A DNA stretch of 64,000 bases from Solicola gregarius. GTDB lineage: Bacteria; Actinomycetota; Actinomycetes; Propionibacteriales; Nocardioidaceae. The first letter of the stretch is position 1, and each line of letters opens with the position of its first letter. The notes beneath the pieces were generated by a model. That model was given only the letters and a program-made list of their open reading frames with translations. It was not told the origin of the DNA and did not search any database. Where the stretch lies: NCBI RefSeq assembly GCF_025790165.1, contig NZ_CP094970.1, positions 2,480,001-2,544,000 on the forward strand. Direction: 5' to 3'. Positions 38,996 to 47,315 of the stretch are shown here, piece after piece. The translations under genes were made by a program, and so were the position numbers.

Positions 38996-39727
38996 GTGCC
39001 AACCGACGACTTCGCCAGTGCGAGCCGACTCGAGGGAGTCCCGTCCGCGTTCGCAGCCACCCGCGACGGAATCGACTCGCTGCTGCGAGACCGGGGTCTG
39101 CGGCGCAGCAGCCCCGACACCACGGCCGAGTCGCTGCTGCGTGGCGCCGCCGCGACCGCTGCGCTCGAGGGCAGTACGTACGACGTCGAGGCATTGCGCG
39201 CCGGGGAGGGTGACGCGGTCACCCTTGCCGCCGTACGCCTCTCGACCGAGCTGCTCGGTCTCGTACCCGTGTGGGAGCGGGCACCGCTGCAAGCGCTGGC
39301 GCGCCTGCACGCATTGGTCGCCGCTGGACGCGTCGATGCTGCGGATCTCGGTCGGCCGGTGCACCCGGCCGGTGCGCAGCGCCTCCACGCGCTCGCCCAG
39401 CAGGTCGTACGTCCGACAGAGGCGCCGGGCCTCGTCGTCGCCGCGCTCGTGCACGCCGAGGTGGCCGCCGCCGGTGCGTTCTGCTCCGACAACCCGATCG
39501 TCGCGCGTGCTGCCGAGCGGCTCGTACTCGTCGCGAGGGGTGTCGACCCGGCCTCGGTGACGGTGCCGGAGTCGGGGCATGCGCAAGCGCAGGGCGCGTA
39601 CGAGAGTGCCCGGTCCGCGTACGAGGGCGGTGGCCAGGTCGGCCGCCAGCAGTGGCTGTTGTACGCGGCCGAGGCATTCGCGCGGGGAGCAGAGGCGACC
39701 CCGCTGGAGAACAACCCGCGCGCATAA
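38996..39727 (+). CDS. Fic-like helical protein conserved next to the HAD-IB/Ssd/Tad locus
   Basis: A 243-aa, Ala-rich helical protein of a family often annotated only as oxidoreductase in Streptomyces-type genomes and found beside this locus. TAALEGSTYDVEALR recalls the inhibitory Fic motif region and AFCSDNPIVARAAERLVL lies where Fic proteins have HxFxxGNGRxxR; the His, Gly and Arg are missing, so AMPylation activity is unlikely. This reading is inference from motif placement. The GTG at 38996 has no RBS; a TATGCT at 38984-38989 eight bases before it would fit a leaderless transcript. Confidence 0.6.
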   Translation: MPTDDFASASRLEGVPSAFAATRDGIDSLLRDRGLRRSSPDTTAESLLRGAAATAALEGSTYDVEALRAGEGDAVTLAAVRLSTELLGLVPVWERAPLQALARLHALVAAGRVDAADLGRPVHPAGAQRLHALAQQVVRPTEAPGLVVAALVHAEVAAAGAFCSDNPIVARAAERLVLVARGVDPASVTVPESGHAQAQGAYESARSAYEGGGQVGRQQWLLYAAEAFARGAEATPLENNPRA

Positions 39728-39835
39728 GATCAGCGCCACCGCGTGGGGTGACGCTGACCTCCAGTTGCCATCGGCGGTTACCAGGCGTGCAGTTCTCAAA
39801 ACATCGCCACGGGAGTCTCCCGGGACGATTGCCCT

Positions 39836-39934
39836 TTAGCGAGGGTGGATCGCCGCGTGGGTGCCGCAACAGCCGCTGTTTACTTCTTGCACCATTTGTA
39901 CGCCGCCGCGCCCGGAATCTAAAGGGCTACCCAT
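39836..39934 (-). CDS. Possible 32-aa Cys-Cys microprotein downstream of the HAD phosphatase
   Basis: ATG 39934 to TAA encodes a 32-residue peptide with a Gly-rich front, a VQMVQEVNS middle and GCCGTHAAIHPR at the end. AGAGGTG stands 4 bases before the ATG, and the ATG is 17 bases after the HAD stop, so operonic translation is plausible. The frame is enclosed by inverted repeats GCCCTTTAG (39831-39839) and CTAAAGGGC (39922-39930), and a CGGGAGTCTCCCG palindrome (39810-39822) follows as possible terminator. Not recognised as any known family. Confidence 0.4.
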   Translation of the reverse strand: MGSPLDSGRGGVQMVQEVNSGCCGTHAAIHPR

Positions 39935-39951
39935 GGGTCACCTCTTGCGGT

Positions 39952-40755
39952 TCACTTCACAAGACGCTTTCGAACCTGATGTGCGACGAGGCCGGCAGTG
40001 AGCGCGCCGGCCACGAACGCGCCGGCGGCAATCCGCGAAGGGGTCGACCGCAGCGGCATCTTCGGGCGCAGCGCGACGGGACGTGCGAACTCGAGGATCG
40101 ACCAGCCGTTCGTCTCGGCCGCGCGCCGCAGAACCTTGTCGGGATTGACGGCATATGCGTGGCCGACCGCCTGGAGCATCGGGATGTCGGTCTCGGAGTC
40201 GGAGTACGCGTACGACGTCGCGAGGTCGTAGCCACACTCTGCCGCGAGTTCGCGCATGGCGTCGGCCTTGCCGTCGCCGTACGCGTAGAACTCGATCTCG
40301 CCGGTGTATCGGCCGCCCTCCTCGACGAGCCGGGTCGCGATCACGCGGTCGGCGCCGAGCAGGGTGCCGATCGGCTCGACCACCTCGGTGCCGGAGGCCG
40401 AGACGATGACGACATCGCGGCCGGCCGCGTGGTGGAGAGCGATCAGGTCGACCGCCTCGGCGTACACGAGCGGGTCGACGATGGTGTGCAGCGTCTCGGC
40501 GACGATGTCGCGCACGGTCTGGACGTCCCATCCGGCGCACAGCTCGGTGAGGTACGCGCGCATCTTCGCCATCTGGTCGGCGTCGGCGCCGCTCAATGCG
40601 AACACGAACTGCGCGTACGCGCTGCGTAGCACCGACCGCCGGTTGATCAGGCCACCGGCGAAGAACGGCTTGCTGAACGCGAGCGTGCTCGACTTGGCGA
40701 TGATCGTCTTGTCCAAGTCGAAGAACGCTACCGACGTACTCACGCCGCCGAGCAT
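39952..40755 (-). CDS. HAD-IB family phosphatase (SerB/CicA-like)
   Basis: A 267-aa HAD hydrolase of subfamily IB. Motif I is FFDLDKTII (nucleophile Asp13, acid Asp15), motif II SASGTEV and motif III-IV SDSETDIPML. After ~235 residues a short hydrophobic stretch (AGAFVAGALTAGLVA) precedes a basic end, suggesting membrane association. This gene is the usual neighbour of ssd and the Tad pilus genes in actinobacteria (as Rv3661 in M. tuberculosis). The substrate is unknown. Start ATG 40755 or GTG 40743. Confidence 0.88.
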   Translation of the reverse strand: MLGGVSTSVAFFDLDKTIIAKSSTLAFSKPFFAGGLINRRSVLRSAYAQFVFALSGADADQMAKMRAYLTELCAGWDVQTVRDIVAETLHTIVDPLVYAEAVDLIALHHAAGRDVVIVSASGTEVVEPIGTLLGADRVIATRLVEEGGRYTGEIEFYAYGDGKADAMRELAAECGYDLATSYAYSDSETDIPMLQAVGHAYAVNPDKVLRRAAETNGWSILEFARPVALRPKMPLRSTPSRIAAGAFVAGALTAGLVAHQVRKRLVK

Positions 40756-40805
40756 AGACAGGTGACCCGACGTCGCCCCACGGCCGGGCCCCAGCCCGTG
40801 TCTGC

Positions 40806-41894
40806 CTAGATGCCGGTCGTACCGAGGCCGAGTCCGAGCATGTACGTCACCGCCGCGGCGCCGTAGCCGATCGCCAGCTGGCGCAGAGCCCGGCGCACGG
40901 GCGGCCCGCCCGACAGCAGACCGACGATCGCGCCGGTCATGAGTAGCGCGATCCCGACCAGTACGGTCGCGATCGAGGCCGCGAGGAGGCCGGTCAGCCC
41001 GACCAGGTACGGAAGTACGGGGATCAGCGCGCCGGAGGCGAAGAAGCAGAAGCTCGACGCGCCGGCGCCGACACCCGTGCCGATGGCCTCGTGCTCGTCC
41101 GCCGAGGTGGCGGGCGTGATGTCGGCGCTGCCGTGCGCGGTGTAGTTGCGGAGGACCTCGCCGGCGCGGTTCTGCGCCTCCTCGGCGGACATTCCGCGGG
41201 CCCGGTAGACGAGCGTCAGCTCGTTCGCGTCGACGTCGAGGTACGGCACCGCCGCCCGCGCCTCCGGGTTGGGCGTCGCCGCCTCGAGCAGCTCGCGCTG
41301 CGACCGTACCGACACGTACTCGCCCGCGCCCATGGACAGGGCGCCGGCGAGCAGGCCGGCGAGCCCCGTGATCAGGACCGTCTCGTTCGACACCCCGCTC
41401 GCCGTCACGCCGAGCACCAGCGCGAGGTTGCTCACCAGGCCGTCGTTGGCGCCGAACACCGCGGCCCGGAACGTACCGGACAGGCGGCTTCGCCCGCGGG
41501 CCGCGAGCCCGCGTACGACCTCCTCGTGGATCCGCTCGTCGGCGGCCATCGTGTGGGTCGCGTCGTCGTCGTCCTCGTACGGAGACCGGCCCTCGGCACG
41601 CTGGGCCAGCGCGAGCACGAACACCGAGCCGAACCGGCGGGCCAGGAAGCCGAGGATGCGGGTACGTAGGTCGCTGCGCTGCGGGTGTCCGACGTCGTCT
41701 CCGAGCAGCTCTCGCCAGTGCGCCTCGTGGCGGCCCTCCGCCTCGGCGAGCGCGAGCAGGATCTCGCGTTCGGAGCCCGCCCGCCGGCCGGCGAGGTCGC
41801 GGTAGACGGCGGCCTCGGCGCGTTCGTTCGCGAGGTAGCGCCGCCAGCGCCGCAGATCGGCGTCGGACGGGTTGCGCTCGACTGGGGGAGACAT
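40806..41894 (-). CDS. Ferritin-like/VIT1-family metal transporter (MbfA-like)
   Basis: A 362-aa fusion. Residues ~10-140 are a ferritin/rubrerythrin-like four-helix region with NERAEAAVYRDLA and EAEGRHEAHWREL supplying Glu and His ligands. Residues ~145-362 are a VIT1/CCC1 transporter with FGANDGLVSNLALVLGV, MGAGEYVSV and four to five membrane helices. The same fusion, MbfA, exports iron in alpha-proteobacteria. A yybP-ykoY riboswitch directly upstream points to Mn2+ export here. The ATG at 41894 has AGGAAGG placed in the arm of a hairpin, so translation is gated. Confidence 0.88.
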   Translation of the reverse strand: MSPPVERNPSDADLRRWRRYLANERAEAAVYRDLAGRRAGSEREILLALAEAEGRHEAHWRELLGDDVGHPQRSDLRTRILGFLARRFGSVFVLALAQRAEGRSPYEDDDDATHTMAADERIHEEVVRGLAARGRSRLSGTFRAAVFGANDGLVSNLALVLGVTASGVSNETVLITGLAGLLAGALSMGAGEYVSVRSQRELLEAATPNPEARAAVPYLDVDANELTLVYRARGMSAEEAQNRAGEVLRNYTAHGSADITPATSADEHEAIGTGVGAGASSFCFFASGALIPVLPYLVGLTGLLAASIATVLVGIALLMTGAIVGLLSGGPPVRRALRQLAIGYGAAAVTYMLGLGLGTTGI

Positions 41895-41900
41895 GACGTT

Positions 41901-41926
41901 CCTTCCTCGGCTCCGGCCGAGGAAGG
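41901..41926 (-). promoter_or_regulatory. RBS-sequestering hairpin (riboswitch expression platform)
   Basis: CCTTCCTCGGC (41901-41911) and 41916-41926 form a perfect 11-bp stem with a four-base loop. On the transcript the 3' arm holds GAGGAAGG, the Shine-Dalgarno sequence, ending 6 bases before the ATG. A second hairpin (GACCGGAG/CTCCGGTC, about 41935-41962) lies between it and the aptamer and could compete. Confidence 0.6.
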
Positions 41927-41960
41927 GTGCCTCGACCGGAGGATCTGGCACTGCTCCGGT

Positions 41961-42058
41961 CGAAGGTCTCGCTCGCCCTCGCGGGTGGTACGCCGGGCCG
42001 CGTTGGCCAGTGTGTCGACGCACCGCCGTCTCAACGAGACGGGAGCTACTCCCCTTCG
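41961..42058 (-). promoter_or_regulatory. yybP-ykoY manganese riboswitch
   Basis: On the minus strand the transcript has the family's core: GAAGGGGAGUAGC at the 5' side, GUCGACACACU in the middle, GGCCCGGCGUACC, and GCGAGCGAGACCUUCG at the 3' side, with the CGAAGG/CCUUCG pairing closing helix P1. This aptamer senses Mn2+ and turns on manganese efflux genes. It lies 67 bases before a VIT1-family transporter, a fitting target. Confidence 0.85.
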
Positions 42059-42152
42059 GCGTACAGCATAACTTGCGCCCCATTCACATCGTTGTCCACA
42101 GCCGCGCCGGACGAACGGACGCGCGCGCTCGGCGGCCGCTACAGGTGTGGGT

Positions 42153-43232
42153 ATGACATTCATCGATGCTGTACCGCGCCCGCTCGTCGTCACCTCGGAT
42201 CCCGCGATGCTCGACGAGCTGCTGCGCCTCTGCGCGGCCGCCGGCGTCACGCCGGAGGTCGCATCCGATGCCGCGCAGGCGCGGCGGTCCTGGTCATCGG
42301 CGCCATGCGTCGTGGTCGGCCCGGGTCACGTCGACTCGCTCGCTCGTACGGTCGATCGGCGCGACGGGGTGGTGATCGTCGCCGAGCGTTCCGTCGATCC
42401 CGCCCTGTGGGAGCGCGCCGTCGACGTGGGTGCCGAGGGCGTCTTCGTACTGCCCGACGACGAGTCGGCGGTCGTCGACCTGCTCGCGGCCAGCACCGAC
42501 CGGTCCGACGGCGAGGCATCCGTCGTTGCCGTCGTCGGAGGCACCGGCGGGTGTGGTGCATCGACGCTCGCGACCGGGCTGGCCGTCAGCGTCGTACACG
42601 ACGGGCATTCCGCCATGCTCGTCGACGCCGATCCGCTCGGTGGCGGCATCGACATGCTGGTCGGCACCGAAGACGCCGAGGGTCTGCGCTGGCCCGACCT
42701 CGCCGTGACACACGGGCGCGTCAGCGGGGCATCTCTGCGCCAGGTGCTGCCGCGTACGTCCGGGCTGTCGGTGTTGTCGTGGGGCACGGCCGAGCTCGAC
42801 GCCGTGCCGCGGGAGGCGATGAGCTCGGTGCTGTCGGCCGGTCGCCGCAGTCACGACCTGGTGGTCGTCGATGTCCCACGCTGGTTCGACGAGGCCGCCG
42901 AGGAGGCACTCGTACGCGCGTCGTGCGCTGTGCTCATCGTCTCGGCCGAGATCCGCGCGATCGCCGCCGCCCAGCGCGTCCTCGCCCGGTTACGGCCACT
43001 GTGCGCCGATGTTCGTCTTGTCGTACGCCTGCCCGGCCCGGCCGGCCTGCGAGCAGATGTCGTGGGCCGCACGATGGCGCTTCCGCTGACGGCGACGACG
43101 CGTACCGACCGGCGGCTGGCCGAGATGATCGACAACGGCTTCGGCCCGTTCGCCCGGCGTCGCGGGCCGTTGGGCTCGGCGTGCTCGAGCATCATCGAGG
43201 CCCTCGATCTCCCCGGCACGGTGGCGGCATGA
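42153..43232 (+). CDS. ssd: Ssd/CpaE-like septum-site-determining protein (TadZ-type)
   Basis: A 359-aa protein with a response-regulator-like N-terminal part (~10-110) and a MinD/ParA-like ATPase domain (~125-320). The P-loop is GGTGGCGASTLA, without the usual Lys of KGGxGKT, as is characteristic for Ssd of actinobacteria. It occupies the CpaE/TadZ position that localises the pilus machine. ATG 42153 is chosen over GTG 42147. The next gene overlaps by ATGA, starting an eight-gene pilus operon. Confidence 0.85.
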   Translation: MTFIDAVPRPLVVTSDPAMLDELLRLCAAAGVTPEVASDAAQARRSWSSAPCVVVGPGHVDSLARTVDRRDGVVIVAERSVDPALWERAVDVGAEGVFVLPDDESAVVDLLAASTDRSDGEASVVAVVGGTGGCGASTLATGLAVSVVHDGHSAMLVDADPLGGGIDMLVGTEDAEGLRWPDLAVTHGRVSGASLRQVLPRTSGLSVLSWGTAELDAVPREAMSSVLSAGRRSHDLVVVDVPRWFDEAAEEALVRASCAVLIVSAEIRAIAAAQRVLARLRPLCADVRLVVRLPGPAGLRADVVGRTMALPLTATTRTDRRLAEMIDNGFGPFARRRGPLGSACSSIIEALDLPGTVAA

Positions 43233-44389
43233 CGGCCGTCGCGGCCGAGCTGGTCGAGTCCGTACGCGAGACACTCGCCGAGAGCGGCGCACATCCGACG
43301 CCGTCCAACGTCGCGGGGGCGCTGCGATCGCAGGGGCGCCTGTACGGCAACGGCACGGTGCTCGCGCTCGTCGACGCGCTCCGCAGGGAGACGGTCGGCG
43401 CCGGGCCGCTCGACGACCTGCTTCACGAGGACGGCGTGACCGACGTTCTGGTCAACGGTCCCGATCACGTGTACGTCGACCGCGGCGACGGGTTGGAGCG
43501 CACCGACGTACGCTTCGCCGACGACGCTGCCGTACGCCGGCTCGCGGCCCGGCTCGCGGCGGCGGGTGGTCGCCGGCTCGACGACGCGAGCCCGCATGTC
43601 GATGTCCGGCTGCACGACGGTACGCGGTTCCACGCGGTGCTCTCGCCGATCGCCCGACCGGGCACGCTGCTCTCGCTGCGGGTTCCGGCACGCCGCGCGT
43701 ACACGCTCGACGACCTCGAGGGCTCGGGCACGCTCCCGGCGCACGGTGCGTCCCTGCTGCGCAGGTTGGTGGCGTCGCGGGCTGCCTTCCTCGTGACCGG
43801 CGGCACGGGCTGCGGCAAGACCACGCTGCTTGCGGCGCTCCTCGGGATCGTCGATCCGAGAGAGAGGCTCGTGATCGTCGAAGACGCCAGTGAGCTGCGC
43901 CCCGACCATCCGCACGTCGTCGGGCTGGAGGGGCGGCCGATCAACGTGGAGGGTGCTGGTGCCGTCGTGCTCCGAGACCTGGTCCGGCAGGCACTGCGGA
44001 TGCGGCCCGATCGGCTGATCGTCGGCGAGGTACGCGGCGCCGAGGTCGTCGACCTGCTCGCCGCCCTGAACACCGGCCATGAAGGTGGGTGCGGCACCGT
44101 GCACGCGAACTCAGCCGGTGATCTGCCGGCGCGCATCGAGGCGCTGGGCGTCGCCGCGGGGCTTCCTCGCGCCGCCGCGCACAGCCAGCTGTCCGCGGCG
44201 GTCGACGTGGTCGTCCATCTGACCCGACGAAGCGACGGTCGCCGCACGCTGCGCGAGCTGGCCGTCCTGAATCCGTCGGCCGACGGGCTGGCCCATGCGG
44301 TCACCGGGGTCGGCTTCGACGACGGCGGCGTGGCGTCGCCCGGTCCGGGCGAAGGACGGCTCGAAGCGATCCTCGGTCGCGCGCGATGA
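43229..44389 (+). CDS. cpaF: Tad pilus assembly ATPase (CpaF/TadA)
   Basis: A 386-aa secretion ATPase of the CpaF family, powering pilin assembly. Walker A is GGTGCGKTT (~190-198), the Asp box follows as VIVEDASELRPDHPH, then Walker B LIVGEVRGAE and the His-box GHEGGCGTVHANSA. TadA proteins are usually 400-500 aa; this one is short, lacking the N-terminal extension. It overlaps both neighbours. Confidence 0.92.
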   Translation: MTAVAAELVESVRETLAESGAHPTPSNVAGALRSQGRLYGNGTVLALVDALRRETVGAGPLDDLLHEDGVTDVLVNGPDHVYVDRGDGLERTDVRFADDAAVRRLAARLAAAGGRRLDDASPHVDVRLHDGTRFHAVLSPIARPGTLLSLRVPARRAYTLDDLEGSGTLPAHGASLLRRLVASRAAFLVTGGTGCGKTTLLAALLGIVDPRERLVIVEDASELRPDHPHVVGLEGRPINVEGAGAVVLRDLVRQALRMRPDRLIVGEVRGAEVVDLLAALNTGHEGGCGTVHANSAGDLPARIEALGVAAGLPRAAAHSQLSAAVDVVVHLTRRSDGRRTLRELAVLNPSADGLAHAVTGVGFDDGGVASPGPGEGRLEAILGRAR

Positions 44390-45210
44390 GCACCGTCGGC
44401 CTGGTCGCGATCGGCCTCGCGGCGTGCGTGGCAGCGCTGCTCGTGCGAGGCTCACCCGAACGCGTCGCCGCACGACGGCTCGGCTCATCGCGGCGTACGC
44501 TTCGCGCCCAGCTGGCGGTGCACCCGCTTCTCGTGGTCGTACCCGCGGTGGCCGTCGCGTCCGCCGTCGCATTCACCACCTTCGGCTCCCGCCCCAACCT
44601 GCTGCTGGTCGCGGTGACCGGCTGCGCCGTTGCGTACGCCGCCGTGACGCTACGGCGGCGCACCGCGGCGCGTGCCGTGCGGCACCGAAGACAGGCCGAG
44701 ACGGTCGACATCTGCGACGCGATCGTCTCCGAGCTGGCGGCCGGCAGCCCGTCGACTCGTGCCATCGCCAACGTGGCGGCCGATTGGTCGTTCCTGAACC
44801 CCGTTGCGCACTGCGCCGATCTCGGCGGCGATGTCGCACAGAGCCTCCGCAACGTGGCGTCCGAACCAGGCCGAGCCGCGCTCGCGCAGATCGCCGCGGC
44901 CTGGGAGGTCTCGGTCCGCACGGGTGCCGGCCTCGCCGACGTGCTCGATCGCCTGTCGACGGCGATGCGCGCGGATGACGAGGCGCGTCAAGAAGTGGTC
45001 GCGTCGCTCGGTGCGCCGCGCGCGACTGCCAGGGTGCTCGCCGTGCTGCCGGTGTTCGGTCTCGCACTCGGGTCCGGCATCGGCGGGGATCCGCTTGCCG
45101 TGCTTCTCGAGTCCATGCTCGGGGCGATCTGCCTCGCGGTGGGCAGCGCACTCGCGATCTCGGGGTTGTTCTGGGTCGAGCGCATCGCCGATGCAGCGGA
45201 GCTGGTGTGA
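44386..45210 (+). CDS. Tad pilus inner-membrane protein TadB
   Basis: A 274-aa T2SSF-type membrane protein with hydrophobic segments near 3-20, 45-95 and 215-265 and the soluble GspF domain between (SELAAGSPSTRAI, VRTGAGLADVLDRL). It builds the membrane platform with TadC. Start overlaps the cpaF stop (ATGA). Confidence 0.85.
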   Translation: MSTVGLVAIGLAACVAALLVRGSPERVAARRLGSSRRTLRAQLAVHPLLVVVPAVAVASAVAFTTFGSRPNLLLVAVTGCAVAYAAVTLRRRTAARAVRHRRQAETVDICDAIVSELAAGSPSTRAIANVAADWSFLNPVAHCADLGGDVAQSLRNVASEPGRAALAQIAAAWEVSVRTGAGLADVLDRLSTAMRADDEARQEVVASLGAPRATARVLAVLPVFGLALGSGIGGDPLAVLLESMLGAICLAVGSALAISGLFWVERIADAAELV

Positions 45211-45211
45211 C

Positions 45212-45940
45212 GTGGTGTGGGCAAGCGTCCTTGCCGGGCTCTCCGTCGCCGTCTGGATGCGGATGCCGTCGCCGAGGCGGGTGCGACGCGTTGCGGCCGG
45301 GCCCAGGGCCGACGGACCGATCGACCGGCTCCGAGACGCCGATCTGCTGACGTCACCGTGGATCGCCGCGCTCGGGGCGGCGATTGCCGTGACGCAGATC
45401 TTCTCCGGGGAGCTCGGGCTCGTGGTCGCGGCGGCGTGTGCGGTCGCCGCGTACCGGTGGGTGGACGGCCTCGAGTCGATCGGTGCCCGGCGCCGGCGCG
45501 AGCAGCTCGCCCGCGACCTACCCGTCGGAGTCGACCTCCTGGTGGCAGCGCTGTCGGCAGGCCGGCCACCCGGGCAGGCGATGGCGGCCGTCGCGGCCGC
45601 GGTCGGCGGCCCGCTGGGCACCGACCTCGCAGCGATCGCGGCTCGGCTGGAGCTGGGAGCAGATCCGACGCGGGTGTGGCGCGACGTCGCGGACGATCCC
45701 GTGCTGGGGCCGGTGGGCCGGTCCTTTCGGCGCGCGTCCCAGAGCGGCGCGTCGGTGACCACGGTGCTCGCACGATGCGTCGAAGACCTTCGGCGCCGGC
45801 GTCACACGGAGGCGAACCGGGTGGCACGAAGTGCGGGCGTACGTACAGCCGCTCCGCTCGGTCTCTGCTTCTTGCCGGCGTTCATCGTCGTCGGCGTCGT
45901 GCCGACGGTCGTCGGTGCGTTCTGGCATCTCGTGCTCTGA
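45212..45940 (+). CDS. Tad pilus inner-membrane protein TadC
   Basis: A 242-aa T2SSF-family protein with membrane segments at ~1-18, ~55-85 and ~215-242. The GspF core shows DLLVAALSAGRPPGQAM and QSGASVTTVLARCVEDL. GTG 45212, one base after the TadB stop, gives a start right at the first membrane segment; an ATG at 45191 is an alternative. It is followed by a 166-base leader before the pilins. Confidence 0.82.
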   Translation: MVWASVLAGLSVAVWMRMPSPRRVRRVAAGPRADGPIDRLRDADLLTSPWIAALGAAIAVTQIFSGELGLVVAAACAVAAYRWVDGLESIGARRRREQLARDLPVGVDLLVAALSAGRPPGQAMAAVAAAVGGPLGTDLAAIAARLELGADPTRVWRDVADDPVLGPVGRSFRRASQSGASVTTVLARCVEDLRRRRHTEANRVARSAGVRTAAPLGLCFLPAFIVVGVVPTVVGAFWHLVL

Positions 45941-46106
45941 GGCGTCGCCTCGGACCGCGTTTCGTCCACAGTCCGGGCCGTCGGCACGCGGTTTTCCCCA
46001 GGGCGGTCCGGTCTCGCGGCAGCCGACGGTCCGAACCACGCACGGTGAAAGCGAAAGCCGCTCGACGCCTCGTCGAGCAGATCGAACTGAATCGAGGAGA
46101 CAGCAG

Positions 46107-46289
46107 ATGAAGACACTCAGAGCCCGACTCGGCCGTGACGACGCCGGCATGTCGACGGCCGAGTACGCGGTGGGCACCGTTGGTGCGTGCGGCCTCGGCG
46201 GCGTGCTGGTCAAGCTCGCGCAGAGCCCTTGGTTCGGAAACCTGGTGAAGGACGTCATCGACAACGTCACGCATTGGCTGCCCTTCTGA
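46107..46289 (+). CDS. Flp-type pilin, DUF4244 family (copy 1)
   Basis: A 60-aa prepilin. The short basic leader ends at DDAG-MSTAEYAVGTVGA, with the Gly and +5-type Glu of class III prepilin processing, then a hydrophobic helix and a short hydrophilic end. GAGGAG lies 8 bases before the ATG. Probably the major pilin. A hairpin after it may let most transcripts stop here. Confidence 0.85.
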   Translation: MKTLRARLGRDDAGMSTAEYAVGTVGACGLGGVLVKLAQSPWFGNLVKDVIDNVTHWLPF

Positions 46290-46326
46290 GCAGTCGCGTG
46301 TCGCCCGATTGCGCGCCGTAGTGCCG

Positions 46327-46357
46327 GGGCCGGGGCGCGTGCGGCTCGCCCCGGCCC
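46327..46357 (+). terminator. Attenuating terminator between the two pilin genes
   Basis: GGGCCGGGGCG (46327-46337) pairs perfectly with 46347-46357 and is followed by the T-rich TGTTCTTT, the only hairpin here with a U-tract-like end. It would make more of pilin 1 than of the minor components downstream. Confidence 0.6.
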
Positions 46358-46384
46358 TGTTCTTTCGCCTAGCAAGGAGAACCC

Positions 46385-46597
46385 ATGTACAACGAGAAGC
46401 CCGCCGGCCGGTGCGCCTCGTACCGCGAGCGAGGGCACGCGACCGTCGAGTACGCGGTCGGCACCGTCGGTGCGGCGGGTCTCGCCGCCGCACTCGTCCA
46501 ACTGGCCGGCAGCGGCTGGTTCTACGACCTGATCCAGTCGCTGCTGCGCGTCGCGTACGGCCTGCCCGAGTTTCCGACGCCCTCGGTGTTGTTCTGA
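46385..46597 (+). CDS. Flp-type pilin, DUF4244-like (copy 2)
   Basis: A 70-aa relative of the first pilin: ERG-HATVEYAVGTVGAAGLAAAL has the processing Glu and hydrophobic helix, while the C-terminal part is longer (LPEFPTPSVLF). An AAGGAG RBS precedes the ATG. Its stop overlaps the TadE start. It could be a minor or tip pilin; mycobacteria have one such gene. Confidence 0.75.
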   Translation: MYNEKPAGRCASYRERGHATVEYAVGTVGAAGLAAALVQLAGSGWFYDLIQSLLRVAYGLPEFPTPSVLF

Positions 46598-46959
46598 TGG
46601 CGCGGCGTAGCGAGAGCGGCATGGTGACGGTCGAGACGGCGGTCGTGATCCCCGTGCTCATCGTGCTCACCTTGGTGTTGGCCTGGATCGTGTCGCTCGG
46701 CATCGCACAGGTCCGCCTGGTTGATGCCGCGCGCGAGGCCGCACGGATGACCGCGCGTGGAGACTCAGAGTCCAAGGCGACGCAGCTGGCAGAGCGCATC
46801 GCTCCCGATGGCTCCGTGGTCGAGATCGACAGCGCCGATGGCGTAGCCGAGGTACGGGTCAAGCTCGTCGTTCGTACGGACCTCCCCCTCGTCGGCAAGA
46901 TCGGCGCGGTCGACCTCGACGCGACGGCCTCCTCGGTCACCGAGGCGGGCGCGTCGTGA
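46597..46959 (+). CDS. TadE-like pseudopilin
   Basis: A 120-aa protein with the TadE start ESGMVTVETAVVIPVL, a membrane helix (~10-32) and a beta-rich rest. TadE pseudopilins prime Flp pilus assembly. It overlaps both the pilin before and the TadG-like gene after (ATG/GTG overlaps). Confidence 0.85.
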   Translation: MARRSESGMVTVETAVVIPVLIVLTLVLAWIVSLGIAQVRLVDAAREAARMTARGDSESKATQLAERIAPDGSVVEIDSADGVAEVRVKLVVRTDLPLVGKIGAVDLDATASSVTEAGAS

Positions 46960-47315
46960 CCGAGCGAGGGTCGGCGACGGTCTACGCGGTGGTGCTCGCG
47001 ACCATGATCGGGCTGATGGCGGTCGTCGCGGCGCAATGCGTCGCGTTGGCGCGCATCCAGCACAAGGCCGCGAGCGCCGCCGACCTCGCCGCGATCGCCG
47101 CGTCGCAGGCCGCGCAGGCCGGCGCCGACGGCTGCGCACAAGCCCGCAAGGTGGCCAGCCGCAACGCGGGGGAGGTGCGCGAGTGCGAGATGGCCGACGC
47201 GGTCGCGACCGTCACCGTGCAGATCGAGAGTCCGACGATGTGGGGCCGGACGTGGCAGGTCGCGCAGCGTGCGAGGGCCGCGCCGGGCGACTACGTCGTG
47301 GAGCCGGACTCGTGA
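46956..47315 (+). CDS. TadG-like pilus-assembly protein (Rv3654c-like)
   Basis: A 119-aa protein starting ERGSATVYAVVLATMIGLMAVV, the TadE/G-like N-terminal membrane helix, followed by AASAADLAAIAASQAA and a pair of Cys (GCAQ and ECEM). Start is GTG 46956 inside the TadE stop. Its 3' end overlaps the helicase gene on the other strand by 25 bases. Confidence 0.82.
   Translation: MTERGSATVYAVVLATMIGLMAVVAAQCVALARIQHKAASAADLAAIAASQAAQAGADGCAQARKVASRNAGEVRECEMADAVATVTVQIESPTMWGRTWQVAQRARAAPGDYVVEPDS

Noticed and set aside
39728-39951. 6C small RNA, which in mycobacteria lies near the ssd/HAD genes
   Set aside because: No loops with six or more C are present; the region is better explained by a small reading frame and hairpins.
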